From Struthio camelus (lineage: Eukaryota; Chordata; Aves; Struthioniformes; Struthionidae), in NCBI RefSeq assembly GCF_040807025.1, contig NC_090942.1:68156911-68220910 (forward strand): a stretch of DNA of 64,000 bases, in the 5' to 3' direction. Below, piece by piece: positions 27,201-35,700 of the stretch. Below the pieces are notes generated by a model that saw only the letters and a list, made by a program, of their open reading frames with translations, searched no databases and had not been told where the DNA came from. How positions within the stretch are numbered: position 1 is the first letter of the stretch; each line of letters opens with the position of its first letter. The position numbers were made by a program, and so were the translations under genes.

Positions 27201-28274
27201 GAAAGTTTAAAAGCAGCTCTGGTTTTGCAGACTAAATGTCCTAGCATAAGTTGTCATGACCTGTTAATAACTCTGGAAGAGCAGTATTTAACTTGAAGTG
27301 CAACTTCAGGTCTTAAAGGTGACTAACTACTTGACTCTTGGTAATACTGCAGAGTTCTTCGGAAATGACTGTTTTCGTCTCCACTCAAAGTTAACGTATG
27401 CTGTTTTTTATAGTAATACATACATGTGGCAAATACTGCAGCTAGCTACTGCCCTCTCCTCTCCAATGTGAAAGTATTAAGTCATTGTTCATGGTCAAAC
27501 TAGCCCCTCTTGCAGAATGTAAGTGCTGTGAAAGTAAGTCATCAAAGTTTTGCTCTCACAAGTCCTTTGACAGCTTACTGTAGTTGCATGACTTGAGGTA
27601 GATCTGTTGCAGTACCTGTAGAGTTGCTATTTAAGAATATGCCTGCAGATTTAAGGTTACCCTTCTCTATAAGAATTATTTACCATTGCTAACAATCTTT
27701 AACAGCAGGGTGGAGTGATTCTTCTCAGGTGAGCAGTCCAGAACGAGACAATGAAACCTTTAACAGTGGGGACTCTGGTCAGGGGGACTCCCGCAGCATC
27801 ACCCCTGTTGATATGCCAGTGACAAGCCAAGCTGCCACCATACTACCAGTGCACGTCTATCCCCTCCCCCAGCAGATGAGAGTTGCCTTTTCTGCTGCTA
27901 GAACATCTAACTTGGCCCCTGGGACTCTAGACCAGCCTATTGTGTTTGATCTATTGCTGAACAACCTTGGAGAAACTTTTGATATCCAGCTTGGTAGGTT
28001 CAATTGTCCAGTGAATGGCACTTACGTCTTCATCTTCCACATGCTGAAGCTGGCTGTAAATGTTCCCCTATATGTGAATCTCATGAAGAATGAAGAGGTC
28101 CTAGTGTCAGCATATGCAAATGATGGGGCTCCTGATCATGAAACAGCTAGTAACCATGCAGTCCTACAGCTGTTCCAGGGAGACCAGATCTGGTTACGTC
28201 TGCATCGGGGAGCCATCTATGGAAGTAGTTGGAAATATTCTACCTTTTCGGGTTACCTCCTTTATCAGGACTGA
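176..28274 (+). CDS. CAPRIN2: CAPRIN2, caprin family member 2 (3' part of gene, 13 coding exons)
   Basis: Seen: spliced exons 176-219, 1602-2444, 7740-7871, 8077-8164, 8849-8904, 9540-9650, 11341-11451, 12135-12290, 17252-17435, 19683-19865, 21118-21218, 26123-26189 and 27709-28274 join in one open frame of about 879 residues, all with GT-AG borders and matching phases. Domains in order: Trp-centred repeat exon, caprin core (LRREKLQDLMTQIQG, YNFMQ-ESILDF), S/T/P/Q-rich linker, RG-rich segment, and C1q domain ending GYLLYQD. Known of the family: caprin-2 is a cytoplasmic RNA-granule protein that represses translation, and it promotes Wnt signalling by binding LRP5/6; its C1q domain trimerises. 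CAPRIN1 has similar middle motifs but no C1q domain, which decides the paralogue. The start codon and N-terminal homology region are upstream of the window, so the gene is partial here. Confidence 0.94.
1602..2444 (+). CDS. CAPRIN2: CAPRIN2 repeat-filled exon (281 codons)
   Basis: Starts after tatatag (phase 0) with FLNRRYLPEAE, comparable to EYVNRQFMAE of CAPRIN1, and ends at donor gaa|gtgagt. The alternative acceptor aacag at 1608-1612 would read into TGA in the required frame. From about residue 18 to 265 the exon is a run of about 14 imperfect repeats centred on K-P/S/A-W, with consensus close to ESPKPW-VAKVREEQEQKKQ, highly charged (E/K/Q) and probably helical or disordered. The purine-rich coding strand also leaves open frames on the other strand. 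Function of the repeats is unknown to me. Confidence 0.88.
1653..2400 (+). repeat. Coding minisatellite: about 14 Trp-centred units, many 57 bp
   Basis: Units begin near PEEPKSW (1653) and end near PPKSWGAAS (2364-2400). The middle units, from about 1970 to 2310, are most alike: 18-19 residues each with E-x-P/V-K-x-W followed by VREE-EQKKQE. Outer units are shorter or longer and more diverged. The reading frame is kept throughout, so length changes occur in multiples of three. Confidence 0.85.
2445..7739 (+). other. CAPRIN2 intron, 5.3 kb
   Basis: AT-rich, with no exon-like or known repeat element recognised except the 72-bp tandem duplication at 4147-4276. Confidence 0.7.
4147..4276 (+). 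repeat. Tandem duplication, 72-bp period
   Basis: A 58-bp sequence (starting aactttttttggag, ending gtggaatgct) occurs at 4147-4204 and again, with no mismatch, at 4219-4276. The 14 bases between them repeat the cttttttggagaat part of the unit, so the period is 72 bp. Identity suggests a recent event. Confidence 0.95.
7740..7871 (+). CDS. CAPRIN2: CAPRIN2 exon: caprin core, first half of G3BP-type motif
   Basis: Acceptor ctttattag and donor cag|gtatgt; 44 whole codons. The product carries PVLRREKLQDLMTQIQG and ends in TYNFMQ, parallel to PLVRRQRVQDLMAQMQG-PYNFIQ in CAPRIN1. This is one of the clearest caprin signatures in the window. Confidence 0.93.
8077..8164 (+). CDS. CAPRIN2: CAPRIN2 exon: second half of G3BP-type motif
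   Basis: Acceptor ctttaag, donor gtaagt, ends in phase 1. Begins ESILDFDK, matching DSMLDFEN of CAPRIN1, then a Ser/Thr-rich stretch (SSQQTSVTPASSPV). The preceding intron is only 205 nt. Confidence 0.9.
8849..8904 (+). CDS. CAPRIN2: CAPRIN2 small exon (56 nt)
   Basis: Acceptor ctcttatag, donor gtaagt. Completes a split Ala codon and reads ASKEQKLPSQSDFLQQPLQ. Supported by phase fit on both sides; the sequence itself is low complexity. Confidence 0.8.
9540..9650 (+). CDS. CAPRIN2: CAPRIN2 linker exon
   Basis: Acceptor tttttgcaag, donor cag|gtaata, 37 whole codons. Reads AAASPVTLHGSNTSLASAD, then ends ETEDLVTPQTPQ. Ser/Thr-rich and probably disordered. Confidence 0.82.
11341..11451 (+). CDS. 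CAPRIN2: CAPRIN2 linker exon
   Basis: Acceptor cttctttcag, donor cag|gtgagc, 37 whole codons. Contains TSQPLYQTSSRISEPLMPKK. The TSQPLYQ stretch resembles TASQPLYQPS in CAPRIN1. Confidence 0.88.
12135..12290 (+). CDS. CAPRIN2: CAPRIN2 linker exon ending AAPFQAMQT
   Basis: Acceptor ttcctccctcag, donor gtaagt, 52 whole codons. Ser/Pro-rich, ending TITAAPFQAMQT, parallel to NAAPFQSMQT in CAPRIN1. The next exon continues VFKVNAPLPP, as CAPRIN1 continues VFNMNAPVPP. Confidence 0.92.
12291..17251 (+). other. CAPRIN2 intron, 5.0 kb
   Basis: No RNA gene, transposon or conserved coding stretch recognised. The open frames seen here are short and carry no family signature. Confidence 0.65.
17252..17435 (+). 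CDS. CAPRIN2: CAPRIN2 exon (VFKVNAPLPP...)
   Basis: Acceptor atatgttgtag, donor gtgaga, ends in phase 1. Reads VFKVNAPLPPRKDQEIKE, and later YSAGYNQSFSTAS and a Gln/Ser-rich end. Corresponds to the VFNMNAPVPP...YNQSFSSQ segment of CAPRIN1. Confidence 0.93.
19683..19865 (+). CDS. CAPRIN2: CAPRIN2 RG-rich exon
   Basis: Acceptor gttttgagcag, donor gtatgt, phase 1 on both sides. Reads VSYQPDGAVPVSNGSLAFYP and later NSRGSVRGSARGGRS. The SRG/ARGG motifs match the RG-rich, RNA-binding part of caprins. A longer frame-shifted ORF over the same bases is not the real frame. Confidence 0.9.
20996..21029. repeat. Perfect 15-bp inverted repeat (intronic hairpin)
   Basis: Arms agctacataatacag (20996-21010) and ctgtattatgtagct (21015-21029) pair perfectly around a 4-nt loop (gtaa). 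It lies 88 nt before the CAPRIN2 exon at 21118. A second hairpin, arms gattattca/tgaataatc, lies at 21065-21089. Confidence 0.9.
21118..21218 (+). CDS. CAPRIN2: CAPRIN2 exon (GFDAYRGSP...)
   Basis: Acceptor tttgaacag, donor cgg|gtaagt. Reads GFDAYRGSPSITNGNYGQLQ and ends YPGMPYSQR. Comparable with the GYDGYRPS...APRDYSGYQR part of CAPRIN1. Inverted repeats crowd the intron just before the acceptor. Confidence 0.88.
21219..26122 (+). other. CAPRIN2 intron, 4.9 kb
   Basis: Contains a short direct repeat (cttgctaagacagcaaga at 22449-22466 and 22480-22497) and an unexplained 143-codon open frame on the minus strand (22878-23309). Nothing else recognised. Confidence 0.6.
26123..26189 (+). CDS. 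CAPRIN2: CAPRIN2 exon (DVNYQQCYKRGG...)
   Basis: Acceptor tttttgttctag, donor gtaagg, 67 nt, ends in phase 1. Reads DVNYQQCYKRGG and SGPRANSRG, parallel to DGYQQNFKRGSGQSGPRGAPRG of CAPRIN1. A further RG-containing segment. Confidence 0.9.
27709..28274 (+). CDS. CAPRIN2: CAPRIN2 terminal coding exon with C1q domain
   Basis: Acceptor aacagcag (NAGNAG type) at 27701-27708; stop TGA at 28272-28274. The first part is acidic and Ser-rich (VSSPERDNETFNSGDSGQGD). The C1q domain runs from about 27876 (MRVAFSAAR) to the stop, about 132 residues. It has the family hallmarks: FNCPVNGTYVFIFH, a LMKNEE strand, QLFQGDQIWLRL, and terminal FSGYLLYQD. In caprin-2 this domain forms trimers. A consensus splice donor (CAG|GTGAGC, 27726-27734) sits inside the exon but the frame reads straight through it. 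Confidence 0.96.
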
Positions 28275-28362
28275 AATCCAGTGCAATGTTTACAAAAAGC
28301 TGCTCCAAACACCTTGGTGGAGGGGGGGGTGGGACTAGCTTTGCACTTACTACTGACTTTAT

Positions 28363-28368
28363 AATAAA
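28363..28368 (+). terminator. Poly(A) signal, proximal
   Basis: AATAAA 89 nt after the CAPRIN2 stop, followed by a G/T-rich stretch (atgtggttcc), as expected for a cleavage site. Confidence 0.45.
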
Positions 28369-28600
28369 GATATGTGGTTCCATTATTGGGGGAAACGATG
28401 GTTCTGTTGTGCAAGGTGAAATCATGGAGTTGGGGTACTGAATCAGCACTAATTTGGCACTTTATCAGTTGTGATGTAGCCTTGCTAGTAAAGCTGTGAA
28501 TGTATATTGTTTGCACTTACCCTAAACTGTATTAATGTCCAGCTTACTACACTATTGATTGCCTCAAGTATGGGCTATTCACAATGCCTTGTTGTGCCTC

Positions 28601-28606
28601 AATAAA
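28601..28606 (+). terminator. Poly(A) signal, distal
   Basis: AATAAA followed about 30-40 nt later by a T/G-rich stretch (cttgctagttgtctttattc). Likely the main 3' end of CAPRIN2. Confidence 0.65.
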
Positions 28607-28625
28607 ACAAGTTAATATGCATTTT

Positions 28626-31600
28626 AGTATTAATCTTGCTAGTTGTCTTTATTCTCAAAATATGTCAAGAAACTGAACTTATTAACTCTTGCTGTGGGGT
28701 GTATGTGCATGTCTTCACAGAACCTAGTCTTCACAAGTTTCAGTACTTCAGGGTAAATCGTGTAGTTGAAATGAGACTACTTTTTTCTTTTGTTCTTGTT
28801 TGCAGTTTTCAAGTATTTCATTCTTCATCAGAATGAATTCAGCTGTTGCATACCTACTTCACTTTTTTCTGAAAGTCAAGAAATTAGAAGTGGAACACTG
28901 TACACTTGATTAGGAGTACTAATTTTAAATGCAAATCCTGTGGATTTTAAATCTGATTCTTGTCACATTGACTTCCTTTCACTAATGTAGTTAGTTGAAA
29001 TTCTTAAGCTTCCAAACAATTACTATGGGGCTTGCCTACACTCTTCATGATGAAGATCTCATTCTGATGCAATATATTTCAAAGGTAAAACTGACTGCTG
29101 TGAAACATAGACCTCATATATGGCTTCTCCACCCATGAGACTTCAGTGTGCATTACAACCTGATTCTTTCTTCCTTTCAGAACTGTGCTGAGGAACTTGG
29201 TAGTGGCAGTTGAAGCCTTCTGCTCAAGTTCTAAATCCAACTTAAGTGCTTCCTAGCATTTGTCATGAAACCCTTTTCTTACAGATAAAGGGTGTGATCC
29301 ATCTTCAGTGATCTCATGACCTTTCTGTCCATATCATATCACAGGAGAGCTGTTACTATGAATGTCCTTGTCTAAGCTGCAACATATGATTACCAAGTTT
29401 CTCAGTGTTTAAAATGAAAGTCTGAATTTGTAAGGGAATTGTAGATCACTAAAAGTTTCTAAAGGTAGGAAAATCAGCAGTAGGAATGGCCATGTACCAA
29501 GTGTTTTATAATCTTAGTGCACCACTAAGATAGCTAGTGGAAAAGCCTGACAAGTAGATCTAAGGATGAACTAGAACTACTCAAAGTTAAAAGCAGTTGA
29601 ACCTACTCACTTCATGCAAAAATGAAAACTGACAGAGAATAAAGCTGCTGTGTCTTGGTAACAGGTTTCACAACTTGAAACAGTTCACCTTTGCTACCCT
29701 ATGAAGCAAATTTTCTGGCATGACTTCATAAAGATGCTGGCGTAAAGCTCTTGATTTTATTCTAAGGTTAGATTTCTTTTTCATACTGATAATTATTTGG
29801 AGGGTGATCACAGTTTAAAAAAAAAAACAACTATTTTGATTCTTTTGGCAAGTTCTGAAATGAAAGACTTTGGATAAAGCTTTCGGTACCTAAACTTTTG
29901 CCGCCCCAGACAGAAATGTTGAGCCTTAGCCATGATATACTAAGCTTATATTTTGTATTTTTAAATATGCTAGTTTTGACTTCAAATATTCAATTGTTCA
30001 ACACATTTTTTCTAAAACGTTCTCAAAAGGGAATAAGTGGTTGGAGTCTAAGTGCTTACCTAGTGTTTTTTTCCTAGGCTTTTTCCCAGACTTCAAGTCA
30101 ACTCTTTTTGCATATTAATATGGGAATCTGGTAGATTACCGTACTGCCTGCTAGGCTGGCGAAGTGCTACCGTAAAGTTGTTCAGCTTGCATTGGCTATA
30201 TATCTGCATTGCTTCTCTAACAGACCTACAGCTTGATTTTTAGCCCTTTAAAGTACTGACAGCTATCTGGTCATCTCTCTCCCATGCTATCAGCATAGGG
30301 ACTAGTTAATAAACAAGCCCTATTGTGCGTACAGCACAGTGTCCCTTACACTTCAAACTGACTTAGCACCAGATCTTCAATTAGGATGCCCCTTACCCTA
30401 CCTGTGTCAGTATTATGGATTTCTTAGGTTTTAAGAACAATCACCAGTACCTGTAAGCTTTGTTAATAAGCTTGGCCTTTGGTAACCTCTAACATATGGT
30501 TCTTGAGACTTGTGCGTTGCTTTGTACTTCAATCAGTCTTGACAACTGCTTGGTTGACCCATACTGTGATCATTTGTTTGACTTTTTTCTTACTGACGCA
30601 TCTAGCAAAGCTCTTGCATATCTCTAGCTTGCGTATGTTGAAGGTAAACGTCTCCAGTTCAAAGAGGTAACTTTGTATGTATAAGATGGATATTTAAATT
30701 CCAAACAGGAATACACTCTAGCAGCAGGAAGCATGAAGCATCATGCTTTCTTTGATACAACAAATGTAATTGTTATATAATTCCTTGATGGCAAACTTGA
30801 CTGTGAGTCATATAATGGATGTCTTTAAAACCTTTGTAGGCTTGTAAGCTTTAGCAGCCCGAATGAGAATCAGCTCTACAGTAGCAGCTACTTGAAAATA
30901 AAACTCTTGTTTTTCCACTCTTTGCCATTAAAAAAAACCCTATATAACTCAAATGAGTTTGTCTTCCTATACAATAACTGAAAAGATCAATCTTGCACTA
31001 CAGAATTTTTATACTGCGGTAGCTGAAACTATTCCTCTTTGTGTTTCTAGTTAGAGCAGTGAACGTGGCTGTAGTTAACCTGTTGTTAAATTATGTGTTG
31101 AGTGGGTATTTTCTTAAGTTTGCAGACAAGATGCATCACAAAAGGCTAGTACTGAATCTTAAATGCTAAGGCTACATTTCTTTGTTAAAAATACTGTGCA
31201 ATACCAAAGAAAGCGCTATTCTGTTCTCCAGGTCAATAGCTGGCCAAAATCCACTGAAAAAAAAAAAATTCTGAAAAAAAAAAAATTGCTATCCTGATGT
31301 CCAAAATCCATAGAAACATGGCTTCATGTGATTTCATGTAATGCTGAGTAATGGAAGGCATGTATTTATCCTCATTCTTTATGTTCCAAGGTTAAGTACT
31401 TATTTTGAAAGCTTCTCAAAGTACTCCAGAGTACATTATTTTTCAACAGCCATGGTTTCAGTCTACCTGAGTATCTCCAGACTAAAAGCTTAGATCCATG
31501 TTCTACTTCTGGGAGAAGGATTTAAAAGCACTTAAAAAGGTGAGTTTCACAATTTGAAAATACTTAAGGTAACATTGAGTGTGTTGTGGACTTCATAGAA

Positions 31601-32304
31601 ATACTGTATACCAATACTTTTTCCTCTGTAGTTCTTCAATCAACTTGCTTGAATTGTTGCACTAATAATGTCTTAACTATGGAAAGATGATAATCAGATC
31701 AAATTAAAACCCCCAAGGGGTATCACAGTACTGCTAATTTCCTGGTTTTGCTATAGAAATCTGACAGTATCTAAATTCTCTCCAGGTTAGTTGTATAACC
31801 TGTAGAAGATAAAATTATAGTGTTCAAGATAGGGAACTGATATTAACCTTTGATTATGGACTGAGTAAATTTCCATATTTACTTTTGTGAATTTAGTGAA
31901 ATACTAGAACCACCTTGAAATAGCATTTGGAAAGCTTTAACAAACCCTTCTAATGGACTTATGACTTTTTTTTTTTCCTCCAGGTTATGGAAGTGTGAGA
32001 CATGAATGATCTGCGAGAACTCTCATGGCTAACTTCCTGTAGCTAAGGAAACCCCTATCCTGTGTGCTAAGCCAGGGCTGCAGAGGATTTCACTCTTCTG
32101 TTGTACTTGTTCAGTTTGCTTACCTTTTTCTCCTTGACTGCTGTAAATCATTTATAGTTGCTCTGACAGTATGACCAGTGGGGAAGACTGCTTCTGAATT
32201 CTGTCTCGGATCAAAGCTTTGCAGCTGTAGGCCTGGCACAAGTCTGCTGCAGATCATCCTTGCTAGCTCTGTATCAAATCTATACAGGTCTTTTGAAGAA
32301 AACG
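28626..32304. other. Intergenic, 5' part
   Basis: AT-rich sequence after CAPRIN2. No coding frame with a family signature and no named repeat recognised. A poly(A) pair (attctg/A-run) at about 31257-31286 is simple sequence. Confidence 0.6.
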
Positions 32305-32779
32305 GGCTCCCCAGTACAAGAGAGGCATGGAGCTCCTGGAATGAGTCCAGTGAAGGGCTACTAAAATGATGAAGGGCATCTCTCCTATGAGGAAAGGCTG
32401 AGGGAGCTGAGGTGCTTCAGCCTGGAGAAGACTTGGGGGGATCTGATCAGTGTGTATAAGTGTCTGAAGGGAGGGTGTCAAGAGGATGGGGCCAGACTCT
32501 TCTCCGTGGTGCCCAGCGATAGGACAAGGGGCAATGGGCACCAACTGAAACACAGGAAGTTCCATCTGAACATGAGGAAAAACTTCTTTCCGTGAGGGTG
32601 ATTGAGCAGTGGAAAGGTTGCCTAGAGAGGTTGTGGAGTCTCCTTCCCTGGAGATGTTCAAAAGCTGTCTGAATGCAGTTCTGGGCAACCTGTTCTAGGT
32701 GACCCTGCTTGAGCAGGGGGGTTGGACTAGATGATCTCCAGAGGTCCCTTCCAACCTCAACCATTCTGTGATTCTGTGA
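32305..32779 (+). mobile_element. CR1 LINE, 5'-truncated 3' end
   Basis: Seen: landmarks of the avian CR1 3' region in order: gctccccagtacaagagagg, ctcctatgaggaaaggctga, ttcagcctggagaag, gacaaggggcaatggg, aggttgtggagtctcc, ggttggactagatgatctcc and ggtcccttccaacc. It ends with two copies of attctgtg (32763-32778). Known: CR1 elements truncate at the 5' end and finish in this short repeat. About 475 bp of a roughly 4.5-kb element remain, with no intact reverse transcriptase. Open frames on the minus strand here are incidental. Confidence 0.93.
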
Positions 32780-35700
32780 AAATAAGTACTAGAGTTGCGT
32801 GGAGAGTTTGAGAAGTCTGTTGTGTATTCTAATTGCAGAAATGGCCTTGTGATTTACTGTAGCAAGATAAAAATAAATTAATTCTATTTAAGCACTTGTT
32901 CACAGTCTCCAATTAACTTATTTTTGTATGTTTTTTCTCCCAATAAACAACCCCCTTAACAAGAAAAAGCTCTCAAACTTTTATCTGCTGTCTGAAGGTC
33001 TCCAGGTTTTTTGCATTTGGAAAAAAAATATTGTGAAATACTGATTTGGCTGGAAAATACTAGTTCACACAGCTTTTAGACTGTTTAGGTCTTTCATGAA
33101 TAAGTACCACAGTTGATTTGGAATGAAGGCTTTGTGCTAAGTACAGATGCTATCACTCTGATTTGTTCACTACAAAAAAGTAAACCCTTTATTGGACACT
33201 GGATTATTTGTGGCTTCTAGTACATCACACTAGGGATCATTTTGTGTTTTCTCATACTTTTTCCATGAGCATCTTTTTAGACTACAATTTACAACAGGAT
33301 GCTTTACCTAAAGGAACTTGGTTGACCTGGTAGCGTGATAGTTCTTTTGTGCCGTGATATTAATACTAGTGAAAGTCACTGTTCTTAAGAGGCAAGCGTA
33401 GAACTCTCACAGTAGCTATGTGTTCTGAATTTCTGGAAGTACTCAAGGGCTTTGGTGCTTGCTCAGTGAGCTCTAAGGATTATGTGCAACATACCCAAAA
33501 TATAAGCAGGTAGTTTGCATAAGCAACCAAAACAAACAGGTAGATCAGTTAGTCTCCTGCAGACATAATTGGTGTCCTTATTATCTGTACAAACTTGGAG
33601 GCCGAGGGCATCCAATACAGGAACAATTACAGAGTATTTAACTTTGAAAGCAGGATGAAGACAGCGGAGTTAAACATTCCACAGTCAGGATGTGCGACGT
33701 GAGGTTGCTGTCTGTCTGTTAGTGTCTACTGTACAGCCTTGGAACTTTGTTCCCTAAGAAAGGCTATCAGGATTCAAGGGGAGACTGAGAAAGCACTTGG
33801 AAAAGAAATTGAAATCTTGCCTGTCTGAAAATAATTGGAGGTTGGTAGAGTAGTTGGTGCAGGGAGGTGTCATACTTGACCTGTGTCTAGTCCTCCTAAG
33901 ATCTGATGGGGTGTTGCTGAGACTAGACACTGAGCGAGGCAGACCGCTGATCTGCCCTAGTATGGCCCCTCTTATGTTCTTTCTTGCCTCAATATTATTT
34001 GCCTTGTCTTTTCCTATAAGCCGTTATTTTAGCAGAAGTGTTATAACTATGGTCCTATTCTCCAGTGTTATATGTACATGAGGAGCACGTGAAGGGGAGA
34101 ATTAAGGTAAAAGGTTTGTTAGTCTGACTTAAAGCTTTTTGGATCTCTTTGGTGGTGACAGGGAATGAGTTATTAATTATATTCAGCATTTTAGTTCTGC
34201 AACTCAGTGCTAGATCTCTAAAGATGAGGAACATTCCCTTCAGTTTGGTTTTATGTCATGGCTTGCATTGCATTAGGACTCTTTGGCTCAGGCGAAAAAC
34301 ACTGATGTTTTGGGGGAAGTTCAGCTTAGTCATGAAACTTTTTTGCTTCTGCTTGCTTTGTTTGCTCTGCATATCTTGCACATCATATGAGGAGGGACCA
34401 CATGACCACATTTGTGCCTTACAGAACTTATTCTAACCTGTTCTGGGAGAAAGCTATTCCTGTGCTTTGAATAAGGCAATCATAGCTGGGTGGTGTTGGA
34501 CTGCAGTCATGCAATTATACTTAATCAATTTATATGTATAGAGGTAATAAATTCTAGGTTTGGGAATTTGCAGAATTGTAATTATTTTAATTACTTCAAT
34601 GCAGTTCAGTTTCCTAAGATGTTTTAAGAAAGGGGACTGCATAAATGCATTCCAGTACTAGTATGTCAATGATACCTGCTTTTGTAACCTGTGCTTGCAC
34701 TCTGTGACTTCAGGAAGCAATCGTTTGGCTACAGAGCAACTGATAGTGATGGTTAGCAGACCTTTTTTATGGACAAGCACTAAAAGATTTTTTTTCTCGT
34801 GAGGCTGTATACAATTGCTGACAATAGGAGAATGCTGAAATTTGTGGATCTCATTTTCATTTCTCTGTAGAATCTGGAATGAGAAGTCAGAAGTTTCTGC
34901 TGCCTGTCTTTCAGCCTGTCCTGGGATGCCTGCTGCTTTACATCTAGCTTCTCACCTGTGCCGTTGGGACCGGCTTAGATGGTCCTAGCCTTAAGTCCTT
35001 GGCCAGCTCAGTACTAGGGTCTCTGCCTAGCTAGCCATTTACTTATAACCTAACCTGTACTTCTCCATGCTGATTTCCAGGTCTCTTTCCATATCTGTTT
35101 TTCAGTCTGGGTGATTCCAGTTCCCTTCCCCACACAGTTCTGCTGTGCTTACTGAGGCAAAGCCCTTCTCACCCTTATCAGAACTTCCCGTGATTCCAGT
35201 GGTTGCTCCTCTGGCAACATTGCAACAGAGACTCTGTGCTATGCAGTATCTCAGAATCAAGTCATATGAGGTAAAAATAAGACAGAATGACTCTAGAAAT
35301 CAGAAAATGACCGTGGTGGATCAAAGGATGGGGAAAAAAATGCAAAATTCAAAGCAACCCTACTCAAAACTGATATATATCTGGAAGAATGGATTCTCTC
35401 TCAGCAATCTTCTTTCATGACTTTCCTTATTTTTTTATCCAATCCGTGTATTTTTCTACTTGTGCAAGTCTCTGCTCAGCTATTCTCAGCTCTTTTTCCC
35501 ACGTTAACTCTTCATTAGATTTGTTTTCCCCCTCATCTCATTGGCTCTTAATTCATTTTTCTCCTCTGGCTAGTCTGTCTCTCCTGAAGCTCTTTATTGG
35601 TACTGTCCCCTGTCCTCTCCAATTTCTAGTCCATTCGCTGCTCTCTTTACCTAGGTAACTGCTGCTGCCCAGCCTGCTTTCTATTCCTCTTTGGCTTAAC

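Larger units (their letters stand above)
28275..28625 (+). other. CAPRIN2: CAPRIN2 3' UTR (short form)
   Basis: About 350 nt from the stop to just past the second AATAAA. Holds a G-rich run at 28316-28333, a first poly(A) signal at 28363-28368 and a second at 28601-28606. Longer 3' ends cannot be excluded from sequence alone. Confidence 0.65.

Noticed and set aside
29041..29075. Box C-like atgatga with nearby ctga in the intergenic region
   Set aside because: The boxes are too close together to hold a guide, and there is no host intron.
32263..32764. Two minus-strand open frames (141 and 105 codons)
   Set aside because: They lie inside the CR1 3' end and have no protein signature of their own.
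35145..35658. Two open frames of about 90 codons in the intergenic region
   Set aside because: One lies in a pyrimidine-rich tract and the products are low complexity or unrecognised.
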